DNA of 64,000 nucleotides. It comes from Beijerinckiaceae bacterium RH AL1 (lineage in GTDB: Bacteria > Pseudomonadota > Alphaproteobacteria > Rhizobiales > Beijerinckiaceae). Under the pieces are notes generated by a model, which was given only the letters and a program-made list of their open reading frames with translations, had not been told where the DNA came from and did no database searches. Position 1 is the stretch's first letter. Every line of letters begins with the position of its first letter. Of the stretch, positions 14,027 to 22,720 are shown one piece after another. The position numbers were made by a program, and so were the translations under genes. Location: the NCBI GenBank assembly GCA_901457705.2, contig LR590083.2:558001-622000 (forward strand). The letters run 5' to 3'.

Positions 14027-16105
14027 TCACGCGTCCTTGAAGCTCTTCTTCTCCGCCACCAGCCGCTCGAGGAGCGCTGCCGGCTTGAACGCCTCGCCGT
14101 GCTCGGCCTCGTAGGCCTTCAAACGATCGAGCACCTTCGGCAGGCCGACGGACTCGGCGTAGTGCATCGGGCCGCCGCGATAGACCGGCCAGCCGTAGCC
14201 GTTGAGCCAGACGACGTCGATGTCGGAGGCGCGCAGCGCGATGCCCTCCTCGAGGATCTTCGCGCCCTCGTTGATCATCGGGTAGATGCAGCGCTCCAGG
14301 ATCTCGTCGTCCGAGATCTTGCGGCGCTCGATGCCCTGCTTCTTCGCGAAGTCGAGGATGACCTTCTCGACCTCGGGCGACGGCGTCGCCTTGCGGTTCT
14401 CGTCGTAGTCGTAGAAGCCCTTGCCGTTCTTCTGGCCGCGGCGGTCCATCTCGCAGAGCATCTCGCGGATCGTCGAGGAGGACGACTTTTCTTTCACCCA
14501 GCCGAGGTCGAGGCCGGCGAGATCGCCCATCGCGAACGGGCCCATCGGCATGCCGAAATCGTAGAGCACGCGGTCGACGTCCCACGGCATCGCGCCTTCG
14601 AGGATCAGCTTGTTGGCCTCGCGCTGGCGCTGCTCCAGCATGCGATTGCCGACGAAGCCGTGGCTGACGCCGACGAGCACGCCGACCTTGCCGATCGTCT
14701 TGGCGAGCGCCATCGCGGTCGCGATGACCGGCTTTGCGGTCTTCTTGCCGCGCACGATTTCGAGCAGCCGCATCACGTTGGCCGGCGAGAAGAAGTGCAG
14801 GCCAAGCACGTGCTCGGGCCGCTTCGTCACCGAGGCGATCTCGTCGATGTCGAGATACGAGGTGTTCGACGCGAGGATCGCGCCCTGCTTGGCGATGGAG
14901 TCGAGCTTGGTGAAGATCTCCTTCTTCACCTCCATAAGCTCGAACACGGCCTCGATGATGAGGTCGCAATCGGCCAGTTTCTCCAGCTCGAGCACGCCGG
15001 TGAGCAGGCCCATGCGGGTCTCGACGTCCTCCGGCTTCAGGCGCCCCTTCTTCGCGGTCGCCTCGTAGTTCTTGCGGATGATCTTCTGGCCGCGCTCCAG
15101 CGCCTCGGCCTTCATCTCGACCATCGTGACCGGGATGCCGGCGTTGAGGAAGTTCATCGCGATGCCGCCGCCCATCGTGCCGGCGCCGATGATGCCGACC
15201 TTCTTGATCGGCAGCGTCTCGGTCGTCTCCGGCACGTCGGGCACCTTGTTGGCCTGGCGCTCGGCGAAGAAGGCATGGCGCTGGGCGATCGACTGCGCGC
15301 CCTGCATCAGCTCCATGAACAGCTTGCGCTCGTTCTGCATGCCCTCGTCGAAGGGCAGGTCGACCGCGCCGCGCACCGCCTCGATGCACTTCAGCGGCGC
15401 CTCGAAGCCGCGGAACTTGCGGGCGTTGGCCTTGGCGAAATCGTCGAACACCTGCGGCTTGCCGCGCGCCTCGGCGACCTTGTCGTCGAGATCGCGGACC
15501 TTGCGCAGCTTGGCCCCGTCGGCGACGAGCCGCTTGGCGAAGGCGACGGCGCCGCCGAGCAGGTCCTTCTCGTCGACGATCTCGTCGAGGACGCCCTGCG
15601 CCAGCGCCGCCTTGGCGCCGATCGGCGTGCCCGAGGTGATCGCGTTGAGCGCGGCCTCGACGCCGACGAGGCGCGGCAGGCGCTGCGTGCCGCCGGCGCC
15701 CGGCAGCAGGCCGAGCTTGACCTCCGGCAGGCCGACCTTCGCCGAGGGCACGGCGACGCGGTAGTGGCAGCCGAGCGCGGTCTCGAAGCCGCCGCCGAGG
15801 GTCGAGCCGTGCAGCGCGGCGACGATGGGCTTCGAGGCGTTCTCGATCGTGTCGATGAGGTCGTGCAGCGAGGGCGACTGCGGCGGCTTGCCGAACTCGG
15901 TGATGTCGGCGCCGCCGGAGAAGCCGCGGCCGGCGCCGATCATGACGATCGCCTTCACGGCCGGGTCAGCCTCGGCCGCCTTCACCGCCTCGATCGCCTG
16001 CGAGCGCAACGCATGCGACAGCGCGTTCACCGGCGGTGAATTGAGCGTGACGATGGCGATATCCCCATCTCGCGACGCCTGGACCACCTTCGCAGCTTCG
16101 ACCAT
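14027..16105 (-). CDS. pimF: Enoyl-CoA hydratase/3-hydroxyacyl-CoA dehydrogenase fusion, PimF-like
   Basis: This 692-residue bifunctional beta-oxidation enzyme has an N-terminal enoyl-CoA hydratase domain (residues about 1-280) with oxyanion loop and both catalytic Glu (GGGFETALG and LPEVKLGLLPGAGG), then an NAD-binding 3-hydroxyacyl-CoA dehydrogenase domain (VGIIGAGTMGGGIAM near 305, ASNTSYLDI, LHFFSPANVMRLLEIV) and C-terminal 3HCDH_C domains. The order hydratase-then-dehydrogenase matches FadJ/FadB and PimF. I chose ATG 16105 (MVEAAKVVQ), preceded by AGGA; longer in-frame extensions to 16177 look less likely. It leads the minus-strand pim-like operon. Confidence 0.92.
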   Translation of the reverse strand: MVEAAKVVQASRDGDIAIVTLNSPPVNALSHALRSQAIEAVKAAEADPAVKAIVMIGAGRGFSGGADITEFGKPPQSPSLHDLIDTIENASKPIVAALHGSTLGGGFETALGCHYRVAVPSAKVGLPEVKLGLLPGAGGTQRLPRLVGVEAALNAITSGTPIGAKAALAQGVLDEIVDEKDLLGGAVAFAKRLVADGAKLRKVRDLDDKVAEARGKPQVFDDFAKANARKFRGFEAPLKCIEAVRGAVDLPFDEGMQNERKLFMELMQGAQSIAQRHAFFAERQANKVPDVPETTETLPIKKVGIIGAGTMGGGIAMNFLNAGIPVTMVEMKAEALERGQKIIRKNYEATAKKGRLKPEDVETRMGLLTGVLELEKLADCDLIIEAVFELMEVKKEIFTKLDSIAKQGAILASNTSYLDIDEIASVTKRPEHVLGLHFFSPANVMRLLEIVRGKKTAKPVIATAMALAKTIGKVGVLVGVSHGFVGNRMLEQRQREANKLILEGAMPWDVDRVLYDFGMPMGPFAMGDLAGLDLGWVKEKSSSSTIREMLCEMDRRGQKNGKGFYDYDENRKATPSPEVEKVILDFAKKQGIERRKISDDEILERCIYPMINEGAKILEEGIALRASDIDVVWLNGYGWPVYRGGPMHYAESVGLPKVLDRLKAYEAEHGEAFKPAALLERLVAEKKSFKDA

Positions 16106-16179
16106 CTCGCCTGTCCTGAAATTTGGGATCGTGCCCGTGAGATAGGGCGATTGCACCATACGGCACGTTCGAATCAAGG

Positions 16180-16198
16180 GTTCGACGCCTCGACGAAC
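16180..16198. promoter_or_regulatory. Candidate operator in the pimF/TetR divergent promoter
   Basis: GTTCG-A-CG-CCT-CG-A-CGAAC is a 19-base near-perfect palindrome lying 75 bases upstream of pimF and 81 upstream of the tandem TetR regulator. Size, symmetry and position fit a TetR-type operator controlling both directions. This is inferred from position only. Confidence 0.4.
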
Positions 16199-16278
16199 GG
16201 CAGAGCCCGACGAAAGATTCCGTCTCGCCTCCGCGGTGCGCGCGTGTATAGGTGGAGCATTCCATCCTTTCGAAGGTC

Positions 16279-17517
16279 ATGGCCGCTTCAGCCCCGCTCG
16301 CTTCCGCTCCGGTCCAGACGACGCGCTACGAGCGCAAGCGGGAGGCGATTCTCGAAGCGGCCGCTGCGCTCTTCAACGCGCGCGGGCTGAACGGCACGAC
16401 GATCGCCGACGTCGCGCAGGCCGTCGGGCTCACCACGACGTCGATCACCTACTACTACCGCAAGAAGGAAGACCTCGCCTCCGCCTGCCTTCTGCGGGCG
16501 ACGGCCGCGCTCGACGAGCTGCTCGCCGAGGCCGAGCTGGCGCCGAGCCCGCCGGAGCGGCTCGCCCGCTTCACCGCGCTCTATTTCGCGCTGCAGGCCG
16601 ACATTTCCGACGAGCGGCGTCCGGCGCTGATCAACTTCTGGGACCTGCGCGCGATCGCCGGCAGCGGCGCGGATGGCGCGGCGAGCGCCTTCAGCGACGT
16701 GTTCCGCCGCTTCCGCCGCTGGTTCACGGACCCGTCCGGCCCGGCGCTGTCGCGGCTCGCGCAGAACGCCCGCGCGCACCTCGTCTTCTCGGCCTTCCTC
16801 TGGGCCAAGGAGTGGCTGGCGCGCTTCGAGCCCGAGGACTACAGCCGCGCCGGCGAGCGGCTCGTCGACGTGCTCATCAACGGCCTCGCCGGCCCCGGCG
16901 CCGACTGGGCGGTGATCGCCCGCGAGCCGCCGGAGCCGCATCTCTCCACCGAGGTGTCGCGCGAGGCCTTCCTTCGCGCCGCAACCGAGCTCGTCAACGA
17001 GCACGGCTATCGCGGCGCCTCGGTCGACCGCATCTCGGCCAAGCTCAGCGTGACCAAGGGCTCGTTCTACCATCACAACGAGAACAAGGACGATCTCGTC
17101 GCGCAGTGCTTCGACCGCACCTTCGAGGTGATCCGCGCCGCCCATCGCGACGCGCCGCCCTCGAGCGGCACGGGCTGGGCGCGGCTCTCGACGGTGACCG
17201 CGGCGCTGGTGCGCCACCAGCTCTCGTCGCACGGCCCGCTGCTGCGCTATTCCGCGCTCTCCGCTATGCCGGAGGCGATGCGCCCGAAGCTGCTGCGCGA
17301 CTTCGATCGGCTGTCGCAGCGCACCGCCGGCATCATCGTCGACGGCATCGCCGACGGCTCGATCCGGCCGGTCGATCCGATGATCGCCGCGCAGCTCGTC
17401 ACCGGCCTGATCAACGCCGCCGCCGAGCTGCGCCACTGGGTGCACGATGCCGGGGAGGAGAACGTCGTCGAGCTGTTCGTGCGACCCTGCCTCGTCGGCG
17501 TGTTCAAGCCGGCCTGA
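16279..17517 (+). CDS. Tandem-domain TetR family regulator
   Basis: This roughly 412-residue protein is unusual in holding two TetR units in one chain. The first HTH is AILEAAAALFNARGLNGTTI with DVAQAVGLTTTSITYYY; the second, about 210 residues later, is AFLRAATELVNEHGYRGASV with RISAKLSVTKGSFYHH. Each is followed by a helical domain, so one chain may mimic a TetR dimer. It is transcribed divergently from the pim-like operon and directly upstream of an enoyl-CoA hydratase/isomerase gene, making it the likely local regulator. ATG 16279 is preferred; GTG at 16252 is an alternative. Confidence 0.9.
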   Translation: MAASAPLASAPVQTTRYERKREAILEAAAALFNARGLNGTTIADVAQAVGLTTTSITYYYRKKEDLASACLLRATAALDELLAEAELAPSPPERLARFTALYFALQADISDERRPALINFWDLRAIAGSGADGAASAFSDVFRRFRRWFTDPSGPALSRLAQNARAHLVFSAFLWAKEWLARFEPEDYSRAGERLVDVLINGLAGPGADWAVIAREPPEPHLSTEVSREAFLRAATELVNEHGYRGASVDRISAKLSVTKGSFYHHNENKDDLVAQCFDRTFEVIRAAHRDAPPSSGTGWARLSTVTAALVRHQLSSHGPLLRYSALSAMPEAMRPKLLRDFDRLSQRTAGIIVDGIADGSIRPVDPMIAAQLVTGLINAAAELRHWVHDAGEENVVELFVRPCLVGVFKPA

Positions 17518-17578
17518 CGGGGCCGAGGTCGACAAGACGGGCCTTTGAGACGAGGCCGACTGAAGGAGGAGCAACGCC

Positions 17579-18346
17579 ATGGCGCAGATCGCGCGAGCGC
17601 ATGACGGCAAGGTCCTGACGCTCACCATCGACAGGCCCGAGAAGAAAAACGCGCTGACCAACGACATGTACGGCCAGCTCGCCGATGCGCTCGGCGCCGC
17701 GCGCACCGACGACGCCGTCCGCTGCGTGGTGATCACCGGCGCCGGCGACACGTTCACCGCCGGCAACGACCTCGGCGACTTCGCGCGGGTCGCCTCGGGC
17801 GACCTCAAGCAGCTCGATCGCCACGTGCACCGCGTGCTCGACGTGCTGGCGACCTTCGAGAAGCCGGTCGTCGCCGCGGTGCCGGGACTCGCCGTCGGCA
17901 TCGGCACGACGATGCTCCTGCACTGCGATCTCGTCTTCCTCGCCGAGACGGCGCTGCTCTCGACCCCGTTCGTCGATCTCGCGCTGGTGCCGGAGGCGGC
18001 CTCGAGCCTGCTCCTGCAGGAGCGGATCGGCTACGCCCGCGCCTTTTCGATGTTCGCGCTCGGCGAGAGGGTGGATGCGGCGAGGGCGTTGGCCTGGGGC
18101 CTCGCCAATCGCGTGGTGAAGGGCGACGAGCTGCAGGCGACCGCCCAGGCCGCGGCGCAGGCGCTGGCCGCGCGGCCGCCCGGCGCCGTCGTCGCGACGA
18201 AGGCGCTGATGCGCGATCGCGCGCGGCTGCAGGCGCAGATCGCCAGGGAGGGCGAGGCCTTCGCGGGCCGGCTCGCCAGCCCCGAGGCGCGCGAGGCCTT
18301 CACCGCCTTCGCCGAGCGCCGCAAGCCCGACTTTTCGAAGTTCTGA
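17579..18346 (+). CDS. Enoyl-CoA hydratase/isomerase family protein
   Basis: This 255-residue crotonase-fold protein has the N-terminal LTIDRPEKKNALT and oxyanion loop GDTFTAGNDLGDF. The two Glu of true hydratases are not at their usual places: the first position reads GIGTTMLL and the second TPFVDLALVPEAAS. The single Glu in VPEAAS matches the catalytic base of delta3,delta2-enoyl-CoA isomerases (ECI type), so isomerisation of unsaturated acyl-CoA is a better guess than hydration. A strong GGAGG ribosome site precedes the ATG. It follows the tandem TetR gene by 61 bases and probably shares its transcript. Confidence 0.85.
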   Translation: MAQIARAHDGKVLTLTIDRPEKKNALTNDMYGQLADALGAARTDDAVRCVVITGAGDTFTAGNDLGDFARVASGDLKQLDRHVHRVLDVLATFEKPVVAAVPGLAVGIGTTMLLHCDLVFLAETALLSTPFVDLALVPEAASSLLLQERIGYARAFSMFALGERVDAARALAWGLANRVVKGDELQATAQAAAQALAARPPGAVVATKALMRDRARLQAQIAREGEAFAGRLASPEAREAFTAFAERRKPDFSKF

Positions 18347-18356
18347 GGCGCGCGCC

Positions 18357-18794
18357 TCAGCCCTCCTGCGCCAGGACGTCCTCGAGCTTCGGCAGGAAGC
18401 GGTGCGTCCAGCCCTGCTGCGCGCCGCGGTAGGCCTGCTCCTGGTCCGGCCGGAAGCCGGTCTGCTCCAGGCGCAGGCGCGTCCCGGTGGCCGTCGGCGT
18501 CAGCGTCCAGGTGACGATGCTCTCGAGCCCCATCGCGGCCCAGGTGTAGGAGAGGCTCCTCTGCGGCTCGATCTCGAGCACGCGGCAGTCGACGGCGCCC
18601 CAGTCGCCGTGGAACTGGAAGGCGTGATCCTTCACCGGCGCGAAGTCGGTCTTCATCAGCCATTCCTCGAGAAGATGCGGCTGGGTCAGCGCCCGCCACA
18701 CCTTCTCGGTCGGGAAGGGAAGGTCGCGTTCGACGAGGACGGTGCGCGTCGCTGGCTCGCTCATGGTCTGTGGCCTTTCGCAGGTGTCGTTCAT
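18357..18794 (-). CDS. SRPBCC (AHSA1-like) domain protein
   Basis: The product (145 residues from 18794, or 135 from the internal ATG at 18764) is an AHSA1-type SRPBCC domain: LVERDLPFPTEKVWRALTQPHLLEEWLM at the start, WTLTPTATGTRLRLEQTGF, then GWTHRFLPKLEDVL. This fold has a deep hydrophobic cavity and usually binds small molecules. It is coupled to the upstream ArsR gene; the ATG at 18794 overlaps the ArsR stop by four bases (ATGA), while 18764 has a better ribosome site (AAAGG). ArsR-SRPBCC pairs are very common and often plasmid- or stress-associated. The ligand is unknown. Confidence 0.88.
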   Translation of the reverse strand: MNDTCERPQTMSEPATRTVLVERDLPFPTEKVWRALTQPHLLEEWLMKTDFAPVKDHAFQFHGDWGAVDCRVLEIEPQRSLSYTWAAMGLESIVTWTLTPTATGTRLRLEQTGFRPDQEQAYRGAQQGWTHRFLPKLEDVLAQEG

Positions 18795-19114
18795 TGATCC
18801 ATGCGCGTCAGCACGCTTTCGAGCGCGTCGAGGCGGCTTTCCCAGAAGCCGGTCATCTGCCGCGTCCAGTCGGTCAGCGGCGCCAGCGCCTCCGGGCGCG
18901 CGCTGACGTGGGTCTGGCGGCCCTGGCTGCGGTCGCGCACCAACCCGGCCTGCTTGAGCAGGCGGAGATGCTTGGAGACCGCCGGCTGCGAGACCCCGGC
19001 GCGGGCGGTGAGAGCGCCCACCGTCAGCTCGCCCTCGCGGCAGAGACATTCGAACAGCGTCCGCCGCGTCGGATCGGCCAGGCTGCGGAAGATATTGTCG
19101 GGCGCGGTTCCCAT
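18791..19114 (-). CDS. ArsR family metalloregulator-like repressor
   Basis: This 107-residue winged-helix protein has the ArsR core: IFRSLADPTRRTLFECL, ELTVGALTARAGVSQPAVSKHLRLLKQAGLV, then a beta wing RSQGRQTHVS. The metal-binding ELCVCD motif of ArsR proper is missing, as in the subgroup paired with SRPBCC proteins. The start at 19114 has no Shine-Dalgarno; a TATATA box lies only about eight bases upstream, so a very short or leaderless transcript is possible. It probably represses its own operon. Confidence 0.9.
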   Translation of the reverse strand: MGTAPDNIFRSLADPTRRTLFECLCREGELTVGALTARAGVSQPAVSKHLRLLKQAGLVRDRSQGRQTHVSARPEALAPLTDWTRQMTGFWESRLDALESVLTRMDQ

Positions 19115-19160
19115 GCCGGATATATAACCTCTTAGCTATGAGTTTATTCATAACCATCGG
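19115..19160. promoter_or_regulatory. AT-rich promoter/operator of the ArsR-SRPBCC operon
   Basis: This short stretch is strikingly AT-rich against its surroundings. It contains TATATA next to the arsR start and the inverted repeat ATGA-GTTTAT-TCAT (19138-19151), flanked by two copies of ATAACC (19123 and 19150 regions). It is the natural place for the arsR promoter and an autorepressor site. Binding is inferred. Confidence 0.45.
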
Positions 19161-19288
19161 GCTATGTGTCGTCAAGGCCAGCCGTGAATTGTCCGGTCGC
19201 GGGGGCAGCGCGCGGCTGGAAAAGCGCGGCGGGCCGGCTTAAACGTCGCGGCGAATTCGCTGCCCCAGGGAAAGCCGGACGGGAGCTC

Positions 19289-20176
19289 ATGAGCCCATCG
19301 ATCAAGCTCGGCTGGGGGACGCTCGTCGTCAGCATCGTCGTGCTGGCGCTGAAGGCCTATGCCTACGTCCTGACGAACAGCCTCGCGCTCTACTCGGACG
19401 CGCTCGAGACGGTGATCAACGTCGTCTCGGCGGCGGCCGCGCTGTTCGCGCTGTGGTTCGCCGAGCAGCCCGCCGACGCCAACCACCCCTACGGCCACCA
19501 GAAGGCGGAGTACGTCAGCGCCGTCGTCGAGGGCGCGCTGATCCTCGCCACCGCCTTCGCGATCCTGCGCGACGCCTATCTCGGCTGGCTGAACCCGAAG
19601 GCGCCGGACACGCCCCTGCTCGGCATCGCGTTCAACGCCGGCGCCGGCGCCCTCAACTTCGCCTGGGCGCTCGTCCTCATCCGCCTCGGCAGGGCGTGGA
19701 AGTCGCCGGCGCTGTCGGCGGGCGGCCGCCACATCATGACCGACGTCACCACGACGATCGGCGTCATCGCCGGCTTCGCGCTAGTGCCGCTCACCGGCAT
19801 CCTGCGCATCGACCCCGCCGTCGCCGGGCTCGTCGCGCTCAACATCCTGTGGTCGGGCTGGGGCATCCTGCGCGGCTCGGTCGGCGCGCTGATGGACGAG
19901 ATCGCCGATCCCGCCGCGCTCGCCGAGATGCGCCGGGTGATCTCGTCCTCCGCGGACGGCGCGATCGAGGCGCACGACGTGCGCATGCGCACCGTCGGCA
20001 ACATGACCTTCGTCGAGTTCCACCTCGTCGTCCCCGCCCGCATGATCGTCGAGGACGCCCACGAGATCTGCGACCGCATCGAATCCGCCGTGCGCGAAAA
20101 GGTCGGCCAGGCGATCATCAACATCCACATCGAGCCCGAGCACAAAGCCAAGGCCTGCGGCGTGCCGGTGCTGTAG
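19289..20176 (+). CDS. Cation diffusion facilitator (CDF) family transporter
   Basis: CDF proteins export divalent metals (Zn, Fe, Mn, Co and similar) across the inner membrane in exchange for protons. The 295-residue product has the expected six hydrophobic segments, the TM2 metal site NSLALYSDALET (Ser/Asp region), HPYGHQKAEY in the TM2-3 loop, the TM5 site HIMTDVTTT, and a C-terminal cytoplasmic domain with HDVRMRTVG and EFHLVV. GGGAG lies six bases before ATG 19289. The metal cannot be assigned; TM2 SxxxD and TM5 HxxxD form a typical four-ligand site. Confidence 0.9.
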   Translation: MSPSIKLGWGTLVVSIVVLALKAYAYVLTNSLALYSDALETVINVVSAAAALFALWFAEQPADANHPYGHQKAEYVSAVVEGALILATAFAILRDAYLGWLNPKAPDTPLLGIAFNAGAGALNFAWALVLIRLGRAWKSPALSAGGRHIMTDVTTTIGVIAGFALVPLTGILRIDPAVAGLVALNILWSGWGILRGSVGALMDEIADPAALAEMRRVISSSADGAIEAHDVRMRTVGNMTFVEFHLVVPARMIVEDAHEICDRIESAVREKVGQAIINIHIEPEHKAKACGVPVL

Positions 20177-20246
20177 GCCTTTGCAGCCCCGGCCGAACAT
20201 GAGGTAATATAACCGGTCCGATGTTAGAGTGTCCAGTGGCGACGAT

Positions 20247-20380
20247 CCGACAGTCGGCTTGCGTGAAAGTCGGCGAGCGCCGTCACCCAGGCTTGCCAAA
20301 GTCGGCGCGCGCCGACGCCGAACGGGGCCAATGTCGGAGAGCGCTATCTCCGAGGAGGACCAAAGTCGGCGCTCGCCGAC
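20247..20380. repeat. Array of four hairpins with 32-base periodicity
   Basis: Four short palindromes start at 20269, 20301, 20333 and 20365, exactly 32 bases apart. Members: GTCGGCGAGCGCCGTC, GTCGGCGCGCGCCGAC, TCGGAGA-GCGCTA-TCTCCGA, and GTCGGCGCTCGCCGAC; most are preceded by a short A-rich motif (CAAA, GAAA or CAAT). The third has different arms that still pair, so the stem is kept while the sequence changes. An extra CCGAC-A-GTCGG lies at 20247-20257. The array ends 76 bases before the MNT gene and probably lies in its promoter or leader. Confidence 0.7.
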
Positions 20381-20456
20381 ATCGGCTTTTCAGGACGGCA
20401 TGCTCGTCGGCGAGCCGGTCCTTGCCCGCCGCGCGGCAGACGCCTAGCGTGAGCCC

Positions 20457-20783
20457 ATGGTCGTCACCCTGGCAGAGCGGAAGTCGCGCGCGATCGCGCG
20501 GCTGAAGGCCGGCTTCGAGTCGGCAACGAGGTCGCTTGCCGCCTATGCGGCGACGCGCGGCGGCCGCTTCGTGATCTTCGGGTCGTTCGCCCGCGGCGAC
20601 ATCCATTTCGACAGCGACTGCGACGTGATGGTCGACTTCCCAACCAATCTTGCACGCGATGCTCGAGATGCGGCGGAGACGATCCTGCGCGAGCACGGGC
20701 TCAAGCCCGACGTGCACCTCGCCGCCGAGGTCTCCGAGAGCCTGATGCTGCGCGTCCGGCGCGACGGGGTCGTGCTGCCGTGA
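20457..20783 (+). CDS. Minimal nucleotidyltransferase (MNT, MntA-like antitoxin)
   Basis: This 108-residue protein is a minimal nucleotidyltransferase domain. The pol-beta active site is intact: GSFARGD at residues 42-48 and DSDCDVMVD at 52-60. In type VII toxin-antitoxin pairs, MntA-like proteins AMPylate and thereby neutralise HEPN-domain RNases. The next gene encodes a HEPN-like protein and overlaps by four bases (GTGA), the typical arrangement. ATG 20457 follows the hairpin array. Whether this pair acts as a toxin-antitoxin system is inference. Confidence 0.87.
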   Translation: MVVTLAERKSRAIARLKAGFESATRSLAAYAATRGGRFVIFGSFARGDIHFDSDCDVMVDFPTNLARDARDAAETILREHGLKPDVHLAAEVSESLMLRVRRDGVVLP

Positions 20784-21265
20784 GCGACGCCCGCTGGGTC
20801 GACATCGACGAGGACGTCGCCGCCGCCTCACGCCATTTTGCCAGCGCTGTCGCCCTGCATGCCGCGGGTGGCTTCGATGAGGACGGGCTGGCCGGTTATC
20901 GCAATGGGATGGCGCTCATGCATGCGCTTCAGTCGGCGCACACGTCGGCAGAAATGGCGCTGACCCGGCTCCTTGCCATGATGGGCGAGGAGCGGCCGAT
21001 CGGCGAGGACTGGCACCAGAAGCTGATCTCGCGGGCCGCCAAGGCGATCGAAGGGCAGGGAAGCCGACCGGCCATATTGAGCCCGGAGGTGGCTGACGAT
21101 CTCGACGAAACGCGTCGCTTCAGAAACAGAGCGACGCGCTCGTACGGTGCGTTCGACGTGAGCAGGATCGGGCCGACGATCGAAGCCGCGGGACGGCTCG
21201 CCGCGAGCCTCGCGCTCGATTTCGCGAGCTTTAAAGCCAGCATCGATCCCGACACAAAAGGTTGA
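20780..21265 (+). CDS. HEPN-domain protein, partner of MNT, with altered catalytic motif
   Basis: This 161-residue, mostly helical protein starts with GTG at 20780, overlapping the MNT stop. It resembles HEPN proteins paired with MNT domains, both in the HTSAEMALTRLLAMMGEERPIG region and in the FRNRATRSYGAFD segment (114-126). HEPN RNases need R-x4-6-H followed by x-Y (for example RNRxxHxY); here the position of His (residue 120) is Arg. The target Tyr (Y122) of MNT modification is kept. The protein may be an inactive toxin, or belong to a subgroup using another residue. Confidence 0.78.
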   Translation: MSDARWVDIDEDVAAASRHFASAVALHAAGGFDEDGLAGYRNGMALMHALQSAHTSAEMALTRLLAMMGEERPIGEDWHQKLISRAAKAIEGQGSRPAILSPEVADDLDETRRFRNRATRSYGAFDVSRIGPTIEAAGRLAASLALDFASFKASIDPDTKG

Positions 21266-21276
21266 CGGAGCGCCGG

Positions 21277-21307
21277 TGATCCTCCCCCGACATGCGGGCG
21301 AGGATCA
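21277..21307. terminator. Strong hairpin between convergent HEPN and gcdH genes
   Basis: TGATCCTC pairs with GAGGATCA around an inner CCCG/CGGG stem and a small loop. It fills the 50-base gap between convergent stops. A bidirectional terminator is likely, although no long T-run is seen. Confidence 0.55.
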
Positions 21308-21315
21308 TCGCCGCT

Positions 21316-22503
<1,188 letters not shown>

Positions 22504-22599
22504 GGCTCACTCCTGCGGCGGGCGGCGGCGGCTTCTGTCGGCGACATAACGCGGGCGGGCCGAAAAGACGAGGCGCCGGGCCGCGATCGGGGGCGTTTT

Positions 22600-22614
22600 C
22601 ATACTAACGGTATG
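22600..22614. promoter_or_regulatory. Candidate operator CATAC-N5-GTATG, copy 1
   Basis: CATACTAACGGTATG, flanked by TTT and GAAA so that symmetry extends outward, lies in the divergent gcdH/kinase promoter region (96 bases from gcdH, 106 from the kinase start). The same repeat recurs at 31695-31709 in another divergent acyl-CoA dehydrogenase promoter. A shared repressor or activator is inferred. Confidence 0.55.
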
Positions 22615-22720
22615 GAAAAATCGGCTCCCGTCCGGCACGCGCTGGCCCTATGGTGCGGCGGCCGCCGGCCGGGCCGGCCGAAGGACAGAGACCGGGAAAC
22701 TGCCATGGGGAGCACGCGTC

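Noticed and set aside
20247-20380. A CRISPR array
   Set aside because: The 32-base units have no conserved full-length repeat alternating with unique spacers; only the short palindromic core is shared and no cas genes are nearby.
20221-20510. Short open frames across the hairpin array, which might suggest a small repetitive protein
   Set aside because: The periodicity is 32 bases, not a multiple of three, and the units conserve inverted symmetry rather than codons.
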